Assembly: GCF_011801125.1 (NCBI RefSeq)
Contig: NZ_CP046171.1
Span: 1,674,001 to 1,738,000, forward strand
Source: Nocardia brasiliensis
GTDB lineage: Bacteria > Actinomycetota > Actinomycetes > Mycobacteriales > Mycobacteriaceae
Length of the DNA: 64,000 nt
Reading direction: 5' to 3'
Shown: positions 16,840 through 27,900 of the stretch, in pieces
How positions within the stretch are numbered: the stretch's first letter is position 1
Layout: every line of letters begins with the position of its first letter
Notes under the pieces: generated by a model
Seen by the model: the letters and a program-made list of their open reading frames with translations, nothing else
Database searches by the model: none
What the model was told of the DNA's origin: nothing
Made by a program: the position numbers and the translations under genes

Positions 16840-17895
16840 TCAGCGTGCGGACGCGGTCATCGCGGCCGGGGTGGGCAGTTGCGCGGACAGGATCGGGTGG
16901 GGCTCGCCGGAGAGCACCGACTGCGCGGCGGCCACTTCGGCCAGGTACGACTTGACGTAGGTGGCCGTGGCGCCGGGGCCTTTGCCCCGGTGTCCGGCAT
17001 AGGCGCAGGCGACGGCGTAGCTGAAGGTGCGTTCGACCCAGGTCACCGTGGTGTGGCGCAGCCAGTGCGTGGTGATGCCCTGGGCGGCGACCCACGGCAG
17101 GATCTCCCCGATGCGATGCCAGAGGTGGTCGTAGCGGCGCGAGCTGTTCGCGCGCCCGTTGCGGTAGCGCAGCAGCTGACCCATGAGCGGACTATGGCGC
17201 TGCTCGGCGTGCTCGACGAGGTGCCGCATCAGGGTCGGTGAGACCGGCTGCCAGCGGTCGACGCCGTCCTTTTCCCGCAGATAGATCAGGCACTGCTCGC
17301 GGTCGAGGTCGTGCGGGCGCAGGGCGAGCGCGCCGCTGCGGCGGCAGGCGGTCTCGATGTGCAGGCGCAGGATCAACGAATCGAGTTCGGGGTCGTCGCC
17401 GCTGGTGGCGGTGGCATGGCAGATCTCGGCGAGGCGGGCCGAGGGGATCGCGTAGCGGTGTGAGGGGCGTCGTGTCGGCATGGTCAGGCGGCGGGCGGGG
17501 TTGTCGGCGGGGCGGATCCAGCCCTTGTCCTCGGCGTAGCGGTAGACACAGCGTGCCGCGCTGATGAAGTGCTCGACCGCGCTGATGCCCCCACGTGAGG
17601 CGCGATTGACCCGCGCGCCGGCCTGGACCTCACGGGCCATCTCCTCGAAATCGGCCTTGGTCGGCTCGTCGAGGCGGCGCTCGGACCAGGTGTGTTCCAG
17701 GCGTGTGAGCCCGGCGTTGTAGGTGCGCGGGGTGCCCGGCGCCAAGGTGGCGCGGACCTGGGGGATAACCTCGGCGAAGGTCGGCGCCACCGTGGTGCCG
17801 ACGACCAGGTCGGCTGGGGAGATCCCCATTTGGGCGAGTAGCAGTTTCGCCGCGGCGAGGGTCTCCGCGCCGACCGCGGGCTCGGGGGCGTTCAC
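16840..17895 (-). CDS. Tyrosine recombinase / integrase
   Basis: The 351-residue protein has a SAM-like N-terminal core-binding domain (TYNAGLTRLEHTW ... AARCVYRYAEDKGWI) and a catalytic domain with the expected residues: Arg in ETACRRSGAL, a Lys in REKDGVDRW, HWLRHT (H-x-x-R) and AGHRGKGPGATATYVKSY with the nucleophilic Tyr. It recombines short attachment sites. Its GTG start overlaps the stop of the upstream gene (GTGA). It lies about 0.6 kb from the 3' end of a tRNA-Leu gene, a usual attachment site, so it is probably the integrase of the element to its left. Confidence 0.85.
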   Translation of the reverse strand: MNAPEPAVGAETLAAAKLLLAQMGISPADLVVGTTVAPTFAEVIPQVRATLAPGTPRTYNAGLTRLEHTWSERRLDEPTKADFEEMAREVQAGARVNRASRGGISAVEHFISAARCVYRYAEDKGWIRPADNPARRLTMPTRRPSHRYAIPSARLAEICHATATSGDDPELDSLILRLHIETACRRSGALALRPHDLDREQCLIYLREKDGVDRWQPVSPTLMRHLVEHAEQRHSPLMGQLLRYRNGRANSSRRYDHLWHRIGEILPWVAAQGITTHWLRHTTVTWVERTFSYAVACAYAGHRGKGPGATATYVKSYLAEVAAAQSVLSGEPHPILSAQLPTPAAMTASAR

Positions 17896-18329
17896 GCGGT
17901 CACCGCCACCGCGAGCATCGGCAGCGCAGCCGTAACCAGTTCGCCGATCGCGGCTGGAGGATAGACGAGCAGGCGTGCGGTGCTACGCCGCCCGATCAGC
18001 AGTGCCCGGTCCCCGAGGAACAGGCTCACCCGGCGGCGCTGGCGATACGGCAGCCGGATATGCCCGTTACCGGTGACGATGACCGTGCCGCGCACGCCCG
18101 GGCACAGCAGCAGCGCACCGGTTTCGGTGACCGCTACTTCCAGGCGAACGGAGGGGCGGCACCCTAGCGCGGACAGTAGATGCTTGTCAGCGATTCGGCC
18201 ACCATCGCCCACCGACGACACGCCGACGACGAGATCGCCGTCAGCTACCCGGACAATCCGGTCGGTAGGTACTGGACCATTGATCAACTCCTGGAGCTGA
18301 CCTTGCGGCGGCACCAGCGGGGGAATCAT
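17892..18329 (-). CDS. AbrB/SpoVT-like protein paired with the integrase
   Basis: The protein, 145 residues from ATG 18329, reads RIADKHLLSALGC, then GHIRLPYRQRRRVSLFLGDRALLIG. This swapped-hairpin-like pattern recalls AbrB/MazE-type DNA-binding proteins often encoded directly before actinobacterial integrases. A longer form from GTG 18359 is possible; ATG 18329 is preferred because conserved-looking sequence begins there. Its stop overlaps the integrase start, so it may control integration. The family assignment is tentative. Confidence 0.5.
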   Translation of the reverse strand: MIPPLVPPQGQLQELINGPVPTDRIVRVADGDLVVGVSSVGDGGRIADKHLLSALGCRPSVRLEVAVTETGALLLCPGVRGTVIVTGNGHIRLPYRQRRRVSLFLGDRALLIGRRSTARLLVYPPAAIGELVTAALPMLAVAVTA

Positions 18330-18434
18330 GCGCACCCCCGCCCAGCAAACCTGCCGCACGACACCGATGACCTTGATCGGGGCAAAGGCGCTGGGTATCT
18401 GCGCAGGTCAGAGTGGATAATCACCGGTCGTCCT

Positions 18435-18489
18435 CCGTGTGTTCGAGAGCTCTCAAACACACGGGGCGAACATCCGACACAGATGTCGG
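18435..18489. promoter_or_regulatory. Two palindromes between the integrase operon and tRNA-Leu
   Basis: At 18435-18464 a 30-bp near-perfect palindrome has arms CCGTGTGTT / AACACACGG around GAGAGCTCTC. At 18474-18489 CCGACA-N4-TGTCGG follows. They lie upstream of the integrase pair and just downstream of the tRNA 3' end, so they could be an operator, recombinase arm sites or a tRNA terminator. No T-run is present. Confidence 0.45.
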
Positions 18490-18496
18490 AGAAACG

Positions 18497-18578
18497 TGCG
18501 CGAGAGGGGACTTGAACCCCTACGTCCGTGGACACCAGAACCTAAATCTGGCGCGTCTGCCAATTTCGCCACTCGCGC
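18497..18578 (-). tRNA. tRNA-Leu (anticodon UAG)
   Basis: The minus strand folds as a class II tRNA: acceptor GCGCGAG/CTCGCGC, anticodon arm CCAGA-TTTAGGT-TCTGG with TAG in the loop centre, a variable arm, and the T arm GGGGTTCAAGTCCCC. CCA is not encoded. The 3' end faces the integrase operon. Confidence 0.92.
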
Positions 18579-18693
18579 GTGATGGTACGACCGTGCAAAC
18601 TCTACCGGGCTTGACCGCGTTCGCGAAGCTTCAGGCGGGCGTGGCGTACTGGTCGGTAACCCTACCAGGTATTATAACGATTTGATAAATCTC

Positions 18694-18856
18694 AACATGA
18701 GGAGCACTCATGTTTCGTACGGGTTAGTAACCGGGTAGACCAGCGGGTTCAAACATGAGGAGGGGTCATGTTTGGCTCGATTCTGGTACGGACGTACACG
18801 AATACTCGACGGTAACGCCGAAGTGGGCGGGCAAACGTGAGGATTTCCTCATGATT
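18694..18856. promoter_or_regulatory. Three inverted repeats upstream of fas
   Basis: Site 1 (18694-18714) is AACATGA-N7-TCATGTT. Site 2 (18751-18773) is AAACATGA-N7-TCATGTTT. Site 3 (18833-18856) is the weaker AAACGTGA-N8-TCATGATT. All lie in the fas leader. In mycobacteria the fas-acpS promoter is controlled by the TetR-type activator FasR through several conserved inverted repeats, so these are good candidates for an equivalent site set; that link is inference. Confidence 0.65.
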
Positions 18857-18964
18857 CTGTGCAATCCTCGCCGTAATCAGGCCCCAACGCTGAGGATCAC
18901 CTGCGCCCGGAGGAAGCGGCGTGTCTCGGAGGGCATGTCGCCAGGAGAAGGAAGTCGAGCTGCC

Positions 18965-21900
18965 TTGACGATCAACGAAAGCACCGAGGCCGGACAGAGC
19001 GCGAAGGTCGGTAAAGCGACCCGCGCGGGCGCCACGCGGTCGCCGCTGCTGGACCGCCTGTTGACCGGGACGCCGTATGCGCTCGCGTTCGGCGGGCAGG
19101 GCGCGCAGTGGCTCGACGAGCTGGCCGATCTCAGCCGGGACAGCGCGCTGGAGCCCGAACTGACCGCCCTGGTGAACGAGGCGGAGACGATGCTGGAGCC
19201 GGTGTCGGCACAGCTGCTCGTGGTGCGCCCGGTCGGCTTCGATCCGGTCGGCTGGATGCTGGAAGACGATCTGGTCGATACCGAGCTGGGCGAGGTCTCG
19301 GCCGCGCCGCCCGCGCAGGTGCTGCGTTCGGCCGCGGTCTCGATGCCGGGCGTGCTGCTCTCGCAGGTGGCCGCGATGCGCGCGCTGCGGATGCAGGGTC
19401 TCGATCCGGACGAGCACGCGCCGGTGGCGATCGTGGGGCACTCGCAGGGCAGGCTCGCGGCGACGGCGGTGGAGGCCGGCGGTCAGCGTGACGCCGAGAT
19501 CCTCGCGCTGGCCCAATTGATCGGTGCCGCAGCGGGACTGGTGGCGCGTCGGCGCGGGCTGATGCCGGTGGGCGAGCGCTCGCCGATGGTCGCGGTGTCG
19601 AACGTGGACCCCGAGCAGCTGCGTGCCGTGGTGGCCGAGGTGTCCGAGGGCGTCGACCCGGCGGCGGCCGCGGTGGTGTCGATCCGCAACGGGCGCAGGC
19701 GTGCGGTGCTGTCCGGCGCGCCCGCGCAGCTGGAACGGGTGCGGCAGCGCTGTGCCCAGATCCACGACAAGCAGGCCGCCGAGCGCGAGGGCAAGGTGCG
19801 CGGCGGCGCGATCTTCGCGCCGGTGTTCGAGGACGTGGCCGTCGATGTCGCGTTCCACCATCCCGCGCTGGCGGACACGGTGGACCTGGTGCGCTCGTGG
19901 GCGACCCAGTGTGGGCTGGACGCGGAGCTGGCCGCGGCGCTCGCGCAGGAGATCCTGGTCGACCCGATCGACTGGGTGGAGATCGTGGACGGTGTGGTCG
20001 ACGCGGGGGCGCAGTGGATTCTGGATCTCGGCCCCGGTGACCTGCTGTCCCGGCTGACCGGTGGTTCGCTGAAGGGCACGGGCGTCGGCATCGTCGCGGC
20101 CGCCACCAGGGCCGGGCAGCGCAGCCTGCTCACCCCGGGTGCCGCGCCGGAGACGGCGGCGCCGTGGTCGGCGTTCGCGCCGCGCCCGGTGCGCCTGCCG
20201 AACGGCCGCATCGTGGTGGAGACCGCGTTCACGAAACTGACGGGTCGCTCGCCGATCCTGCTCGCGGGCATGACCCCGACCACGGTTGACGCGAAAATCG
20301 TCGCGGCGGCGGCGAACGCGGGCCACTGGGCCGAGCTCGCCGGTGGCGGACAGGTGACCGAGCAGATCTTCGCCGATCGGGTGGCCGAACTGAAGACGCT
20401 GTTGCAGCCGGGCCGCGCGGTCCAGTTCAACTCGCTGTTCCTCGACCCGTACCTGTGGAAGTTGCAGCTCGGCGGTAAGCGCCTGGTGCAGAAGGCCCGC
20501 ACCGCGGGCGCGCCGTTCGACGGGGTGATTGTCACCGCGGGCATTCCGGAGCTCGAGGAAGCCGTCGCGCTGATCAACGAACTCACCGAGGTCGGCATCT
20601 CGCACGTCGCGTTCAAGCCGGGCACGGTCGCCCAGATCCGGGCCGTGCTGCGGATCGCCGACGAGGTGCCGGACTACCCGGTGATCATGCACATCGAGGG
20701 CGGCAAGGCCGGCGGGCACCACTCCTGGGAAGACCTCGACGACCTGCTGCTGGAGACCTACGCCGAGCTGCGCAGCCGCGACAACGTCGTGGTCTGCGTC
20801 GGCGGCGGCATCGGAACCCCCGAGCGCGCAACGGAATACCTGACCGGTGCCTGGGCGCGCGCGCACGGCTACCCGGTGATGCCGCTGGACGGTGTGCTGG
20901 TCGGCACGGCCGCGATGGCGACGCTGGAGGCGACCACCGCCCCCGAGGTCAAGCAGCTGCTTGTGGACACTCCCGGCACCCCCGACTGGGTCGGTGCGGG
21001 CACCGCGTCCGGCGGAATGGCTTCGGGCCGTAGCCAATTGGGCGCCGACATCCATGAGATCGACAACGCGGCCTCGCGCACGGGCCGGCTGCTCGACGAG
21101 GTCGCCGGTGACGCCGAGGCGGTCGCCGCGCGCCGGGACGAGATCATCGCCGCGCTCAACGGCACGGCCAAGCCGTATTTCGGCGACGTGGCCACCATGA
21201 CCTACCAGGACTGGTTGCAGCGCTACGTCGAACTCGCCGTCGGCCTCGACCGCCGCAAGGACTTCGACTGCGGCACCGACCTCGGCGAGGCGATCGCCGA
21301 CGCCACCCGCTCGGTGTGGCTCGACATCACCTGGCGCGATCGGTTCGCGGACATGATGCGCCGCACCGAATCTCGGCTGCACCCGGCCGACCGCGGCGAG
21401 ATCCCGACGCTGTTCCCGACCGACGACGCCTTCGAGAACCCGGTCGCGGCGCTGTGCGCGCTGCAGGAGCGCTACCCGGCCGCCGCGCACACCCAGCTGC
21501 ACCCGGCCGACGTGCCGTTCTTCGTCGCGCTGTGCAAGACCCCCGGCAAGCCGGTGAACTTCGTGCCCGTCGTCGACGGCGACGTGCGCCGCTGGTGGCG
21601 CTCGGATTCGCTGTGGCAGGCCCACGATCCGCGCTACTCGGCCGACCAGGTGTGCATCATCCCCGGCACCGTCGCGGTCGCCGGGATCACCCGGGTCGAC
21701 GAGCCGGTCGGCGAGCTGCTCGACCGCTTCGAGCAGGACACCGCCTACTCGCTGGTGCGGGCCGGCGTGGTGCCTGTCGCGGTGGACGCGCGCCGGGTCG
21801 CGGGCGTGACCGCCGGAGCGATCGACACCGTGCTCGCGGCGCCGGACATCGAATGGTCCGGGCGCACCACGGTCAACCCGGTGCACCGGCTCGGCGAGCT

Positions 21901-24900
21901 GGCCGAGTGGACCGTCGACGGCAAGGGCGCGGTGCACCCGCCCAGCGGTGCCACGCTGACCGAGACCACCGGTCCGGTCGCCGAGCACGCCTACGTCGAG
22001 CTGACCGTTCCGCTGTTGGGCAGCAACGTGGTTCGCATCCGGATCACCGTGCCGACCACCGTCTACAACGGTGGCGCGCCGGTGGTCACCGAGGCCGACG
22101 CCACCACGGCGATGTCGGCTCTGCTGGCGGTCGCCGCCGGGCAGGACCTGCCCGAGGTGAAGGGCAAGGTGGCCCATCTCAACATCGCCTGGACCCCGGA
22201 CCTCATCGCCGATCACGCGGGCGTGACCGGTTCGGGTCTGCCCTCGACGCTGAGCACGCTCGGCCGCACCGTGCCCGACGTGCTGGTCGGCGCCTGCTGG
22301 CCCGCCGTATTCGCGGTGCTGGGCGCGGCTCGTGCTGCCGATGGCAGCCGGGGGACGGCAGGAGGCGAAGCCGACGGGGTGGGTGGACACAGCGTCATCG
22401 AGGGCATGCTCGACCTGGTGCATCTCGATCACCAGATCGATCTGGCGGGCGAACTGCCCACCAGCCCAAGCGTTCTCGCGGTGCGTGCGGAGGCGGGGGA
22501 GACCCTCGACACCGATCTCGGCCGCGTGGTCGAGGTGCGGGTGCGCATCGCGGGCCTGCTGGACCGGCCCGAGACCGGGCTGTCCATGCCGACCGTCGCC
22601 ACGCTGACCGAGCGGTTCGCCATCCGCGGCCGCAACGGCGCGGGCGAGCTGACCGATCCGCCGCGCGCGGCGGGCACGGTCGCCGACACCGCCACCGAGA
22701 CCCCGCGCCGGCGTCGCCGCGACGTGACCATCGTCGCGCCGCGCACGATGAAGGCCTTCGCCGCGGTCTCCGGGGACCACAACCCGATCCACACCAGTGA
22801 CGCCGCGGCCAAGCTGGCCGGCCTCGGCAGCCCGATCGTGCACGGCATGTGGCTCTCGGCCGCGGCCCAGCACGCCGTCTCGGCGGTCGACCCGGACAGC
22901 ACCGTTCCGGCGCGCACCCTGACCGCGTGGACCACCCGCTTCCTCGGCATGGTCCGTCCCGGCGCCGAAATCGACGTGCGCGTCGAGCGGATCGCGGTGG
23001 ACGCGGGCAGCGAGATCGTCGAGGTGTCCTGCCGTGCCGCAGGCGATCTGGTGATGACCGCGACCGGTCGCACCGCGACGCCGCGCACCGTCTACGCGTT
23101 CCCGGGCCAGGGCATCCAGCGCAAGGGCATGGGCCTGGACGCGCGCACCCGGTCCAAGGCCGCCAAGGCCATCTGGGACCGCGCCGACAAGCACACCCGC
23201 GAGGCGCTCGGCTTCTCGATTCTCGCTGTGGTGCGCGACAATCCGACCTACCTGAAGGCGCGGGGCGTCGAACACCGGCACCCGGACGGCGTGCTGCACC
23301 TGACCCAGTTCACCCAGGTCGCGATGGCCGTGCTCGGCGTCGCCCAGGTGGCGGAGTTGCGCGAGGCCGGTGCCTACATCGAGGGCGCGATGCTGGCCGG
23401 GCACTCGGTCGGTGAGTACAACGCGCTCGCCGCGGTGGCCGGTGTGCTGCCGCTGGAGGCGGTGCTCGAGGTGGTGTTCCAGCGCGGTTCGGCGATGCAC
23501 GAGCTGGTGCCGCGAGATGACCAGGGCCGCAGCGACTATCGGATGGCCGCCATCCGACCCTCGCAGATCGGGCTGCCCGACGACGAGGTGATCGACTTCG
23601 TCTCCGGCATCGGCGCCCAGGTCGGTGAGTTCCTCGAGGTGGTCAACCTGAACCTGCGCGGTTCGCAGTACGCGATCGCGGGCACGGTGGCCGGGCTCGA
23701 GGCCCTTGAGGCCGAGATCGAACGTCGCCGTGCCGAATTCGGTGGCAAGCGGGCGTTCATCCTGGTGCCCGGCATCGATGTGCCGTTCCACTCCACGGTA
23801 CTGCGCAAGGGCGTGCCGGAGTTCCGGCACAAGCTCGAGCAGCTGTTGCCCGCCGACCTGCACCCGGAGGTGCTGGTCGGGCGCTACATCCCGAACCTGG
23901 TGCCGCGTCCGTTCTCGCTGGAGCGCGAATTCGTCCAGGAGATCGCGGATCTGGTGCCGTCCGAGCCGCTGGCCGCGGTGCTCGCGGACTTCGAGAGCTG
24001 GGCGGCGCGGCCGACCGAGCTGTGCCGCGTGGTGCTCGTCGAGCTGCTCGCCTGGCAGTTCGCCAGCCCGGTGCGCTGGATCGAGACCCAGGACCTGCTG
24101 TTCACCGACATCGCCTCGGGCGGACTCGGCGTGGAGCGGTTCGTCGAAATCGGTTTGGGCGCAACCCCGACCGTGGCGAACCTGGCCAGCCAGACGCTGA
24201 AGCTGCCCGCGTTCCGCGGCGCCACGGTCGAGGTGCTCAACATCGAGCGTGAGGCCGGGATCGTCTACTCGACCGATACCGACCCCGCGCCGGTCGACGA
24301 GCCCGCCGACGAGGTGGTCGAAACCCCCACGGCCGCAACGCCTGCCGCCGCCCCCGCCGCGCCTGCCCCGGCGCCGAGCACCGGCGGCCCGCGCCCGGAC
24401 GACATCGCCTTCACCGCCGCCGACGCCACCCGCGTGCTCATCGCGCTGTGGACCAAGCTGCGGCTCGACCAGATCGGTCCGGTCGACACCATCGAGGGCC
24501 TCTGCGACGGTGTGTCCTCGCGGCGTAACCAGCTGCTCGTCGACCTCGGCTCGGAGCTCTCGCTCGGCGCCATCGACGGTGCCGCGGACGCCGACATGGG
24601 TGCGCTCGCCGCGACGGTGGAGCGGCTCGCCCGCACTTACAAGCCGTTCGGTTCGGTGCTGACCGACTCGATCGGCGACCACCTGCGCAAGGTGTTCGGC
24701 CCGTCCGGCAAGCGTCCGGCCGCCATCGCCGAACGCGTGAAGAAAGTGTGGGAACTCGGCGACGGCTGGGCCAGCCACGTCACCGCCGAGGTCTCCCTCG
24801 GCACCCGTGAGGGCGCGAGCGTGCGCGGTGGTGAGCTCGGCGGCCTGGTCAGCGGCTCGCTGGCCGACGCGGCCTCGGTCGATGCCGCCATCGACGCCGC

Positions 24901-27900
24901 CGTGCAGGCGGTCGCCGCGCGCCGCGGTATCGCGGTGTCGCTGCCCTCGGCCGGTGGTGGCGGCGGTGCCACCGTCGACGCGGCCGCGCTCGGCGAGTTC
25001 ACCGAGCAGATCACCGGACGCGACGGCGTGCTCGCCACGGCCGCCCGGGTGGTGCTCGATCAGCTCGGCCTGACCGAGCAGGTGTCCGCGCCGGAGGCGA
25101 GCGACACCTCGCTCGTCGACCTGGTCTCGGCCGAATTGGGTTCGGACTGGCCGCGTTTGGTCGCCCCCGCGTTCGACGCGCGCAAGGCCGTGCTGCTCGA
25201 CGACCGGTGGGCCACCGCCCGCGAAGACCTGGCCCGGCTGTGGCTCGGCGACGATGCCGAGACCGCGGCACTGCCGGTGACCGGCTACCTCGGCGCGGGT
25301 GAAGCCGTTGCCGCGCAGGCGAACTGGTGGCGCGAGCGGGCCAAGCACGAGGCCCGTTCGGTGCTGGCCGGGGTCTACGCGCAGATCGCCGAGGCCGCGC
25401 TGAGCACCGACGACCGCGGCGTCTGGTCCGCCGATATCGCGGTGGTCACCGGCGCGAGCAAGGGTTCCATCGCGGCCGCGGTGACCGGACGCCTGCTCGG
25501 TGGCGGCGCCACCGTCGTGGTGACCACCTCCGGCCTCGACGACGCGCGCCTGGCGTTCTACCGCAAGCTCTACCGCGACAACGCTCGGCACGGTGCCGCG
25601 CTGTGGGTGGTGCCCGCGAACATGGCGTCCTACCAGGACATCGACGCGCTCATCGAGTGGATCGGCACCGAGCAGGTCGACAACGCCGGCGGCGCGAAGG
25701 TCAAGACCAAGGACGCGATGACCCCGACCATGCTGCTGCCGTTCGCGGCGCCGCGGGTGGCCGGTGACCTTTCCGATGCGGGTGCCCGCGCGGAGCTGGA
25801 GATGCGCGTGCTGCTCTGGTCGGTGGAGCGCCTGATCGGCGGGCTGTCGGTGCTCGGCGCCGACCACGATGTCGACGCGAAACTGCATGTGGTGCTGCCG
25901 GGTTCGCCCAACCGCGGCATGTTCGGCGGCGACGGCGCGTACGGCGAGTCGAAGGCCGCGCTGGACGCGGTGGTCGCCAAGTGGCGGGCCGAGAAGTCGT
26001 GGTCAACGCGGGTCACCCTGGTGCACGCGCTGATCGGCTGGGTGCGCGGCACCGGGCTGATGGGCCACAACGATCCGATGGTCGCCGCCGTGGAAGAGGC
26101 GGGCGTGCAGACCTGGTCGACCGCCGAGATGGCCGACGAGCTGCTCAAGTGGTGCACCTCGCGGGCACGCCAGGTCACCCTGGCCGGCCCGCAGCAGATC
26201 GACCTGACCGGCGGGTTGGCCAAGGCCAAGCTCGATCTGCCCGCGCTGGCCAAGCAGGCCGCGGAGCAGGCGGCCGAGCAGGATGCGCAAGCCGATGCGG
26301 CCGCGACCATTTCGGCGCTGCCCGCACCGCCCGCGCTGTCCTCGGCGCTGCCGGTACCCGAATGGGGCACGGTCACCGCCGATCTCGCCGACATGGTGGT
26401 GATCGTCGGTGCAGGCGAGCTCGGCCCGTACGGTTCCGCGCGCACCCGGTTCGAGATGGAGGTCGAAGACCAGCTCTCCGCCGCGGGCGTGCTCGAGCTC
26501 GCCTGGACCACCGGCCTGGTCACCTGGGAGAACGACCCCAAGCCGGGCTGGTACGACGCCGAAACCGGTGACTACGTACCGGAATCGGAGCTGGCCGAGA
26601 AGTACCACGACGTGGTGGTCGCCCGCTGCGGCGTGCGCCGCTACGGCGACGACGGCGCCATGATCGACAACAGCGCGCCGCTGATGACCTCGGTGTTCCT
26701 CGACCAGGACCTGACCTTCACGGTCGGCAGCGAGGCCGAGGCCCGTGCCTTCCACGAGGCCGACCCCGAGCACACGGTCATCGTGCCGGTGCCGGATTCG
26801 GCGGACTGGACGGTGATCCGCAAGGCGGGCACCGAGATTCGGGTGCCGCGCCGGGCCAAGCTGTCGCGCACCGTCGGCGGCCAGATCCCCACCGGCTGGG
26901 ATCCGACCGTCTGGGGCATCTCCGCGGAGATGGTGAACTCCATCGACCGGGTCGCCCTGTGGAACGTCGTCTGCACCGTTGACGCGTTCATCAGCTCCGG
27001 TTTCAGTCCGGCCGAGTTGATGAGCTGGGTGCACCCGAGCCAGGTGGCCAACACCCAGGGCACCGGCATGGGCGGCATGTCCTCGATGCGCTCGCTGTAC
27101 ATCGACAACCTGCTCGGCGAGTCGCGGGCCAACGACATCCTGCAGGAGGCACTGCCGAACGTGGCTCTCGCGCACGTGGTGCAGGCCTACGTGGGCAGCT
27201 ACGGCGCGATGGTGCACCCGGTGGCGGCCTGTGCCACGGCCGCGGTCTCGGTCGAGGAGGGCGTCGACAAGATCCGCCTCGGCAAGGCCGACGTGGTGGT
27301 CGCGGGCGGCTTCGACGATCTCGGTATCGAGGGCATCGTCGGCTTCGGTGACATGTCCGCCACCGCGGACTCGGCGGCCATGAGCGCCAAGGGAATCAGC
27401 GATCGGTACTTCTCCCGCGCCAACGACCGCCGTCGCGGTGGCTTCGTGGAATCGCAGGGTGGCGGCACCGTGCTGCTCGCCCGCGGTGACGTGGCGGTGG
27501 AGATGGGCCTGCCGGTGCTCGGCGTGGTCGCTTTCGCGCAGTCCTTCGCAGACGGCGTGCACACCTCCATCCCGGCGCCCGGACTCGGCGCGCTCGGCGC
27601 GGGGCGTGGCGGCCGCGAGTCCAGGATCGCCGCCGAACTGCGCAAGCTCGGCGTCGCCCCGGACGACATCGCGGTGCTGTCCAAGCACGACACCTCGACC
27701 GCGGCGAACGATCCGAACGAGTCCGAGCTGCACACCCGCCTGGCCACGGCCATCGGGCGGTCCGCGGGCGCACCGCTGTTCGTGGTCTCGCAGAAGAGCC
27801 TGACCGGACACGCCAAGGGCGGCGCGGCCGCGTTCCAGCTGATCGGCCTGTGCCAGGTGCTGGAAAACGGTGTGGTGCCGCCGAATCGGAGCCTGGACTG

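Noticed and set aside
18498..18530. Second copy of the tRNA-Leu 3' end as attachment site for the element
   Set aside because: No matching repeat of the T-arm/acceptor sequence was seen to the left within the window, so no att site is claimed.
18749..25888. Minus-strand open frame of more than 2300 codons opposite fas
   Set aside because: It is an artefact of high GC in the third position of the fas codons; its translation is Arg/His/Gly-rich and shows no domain.
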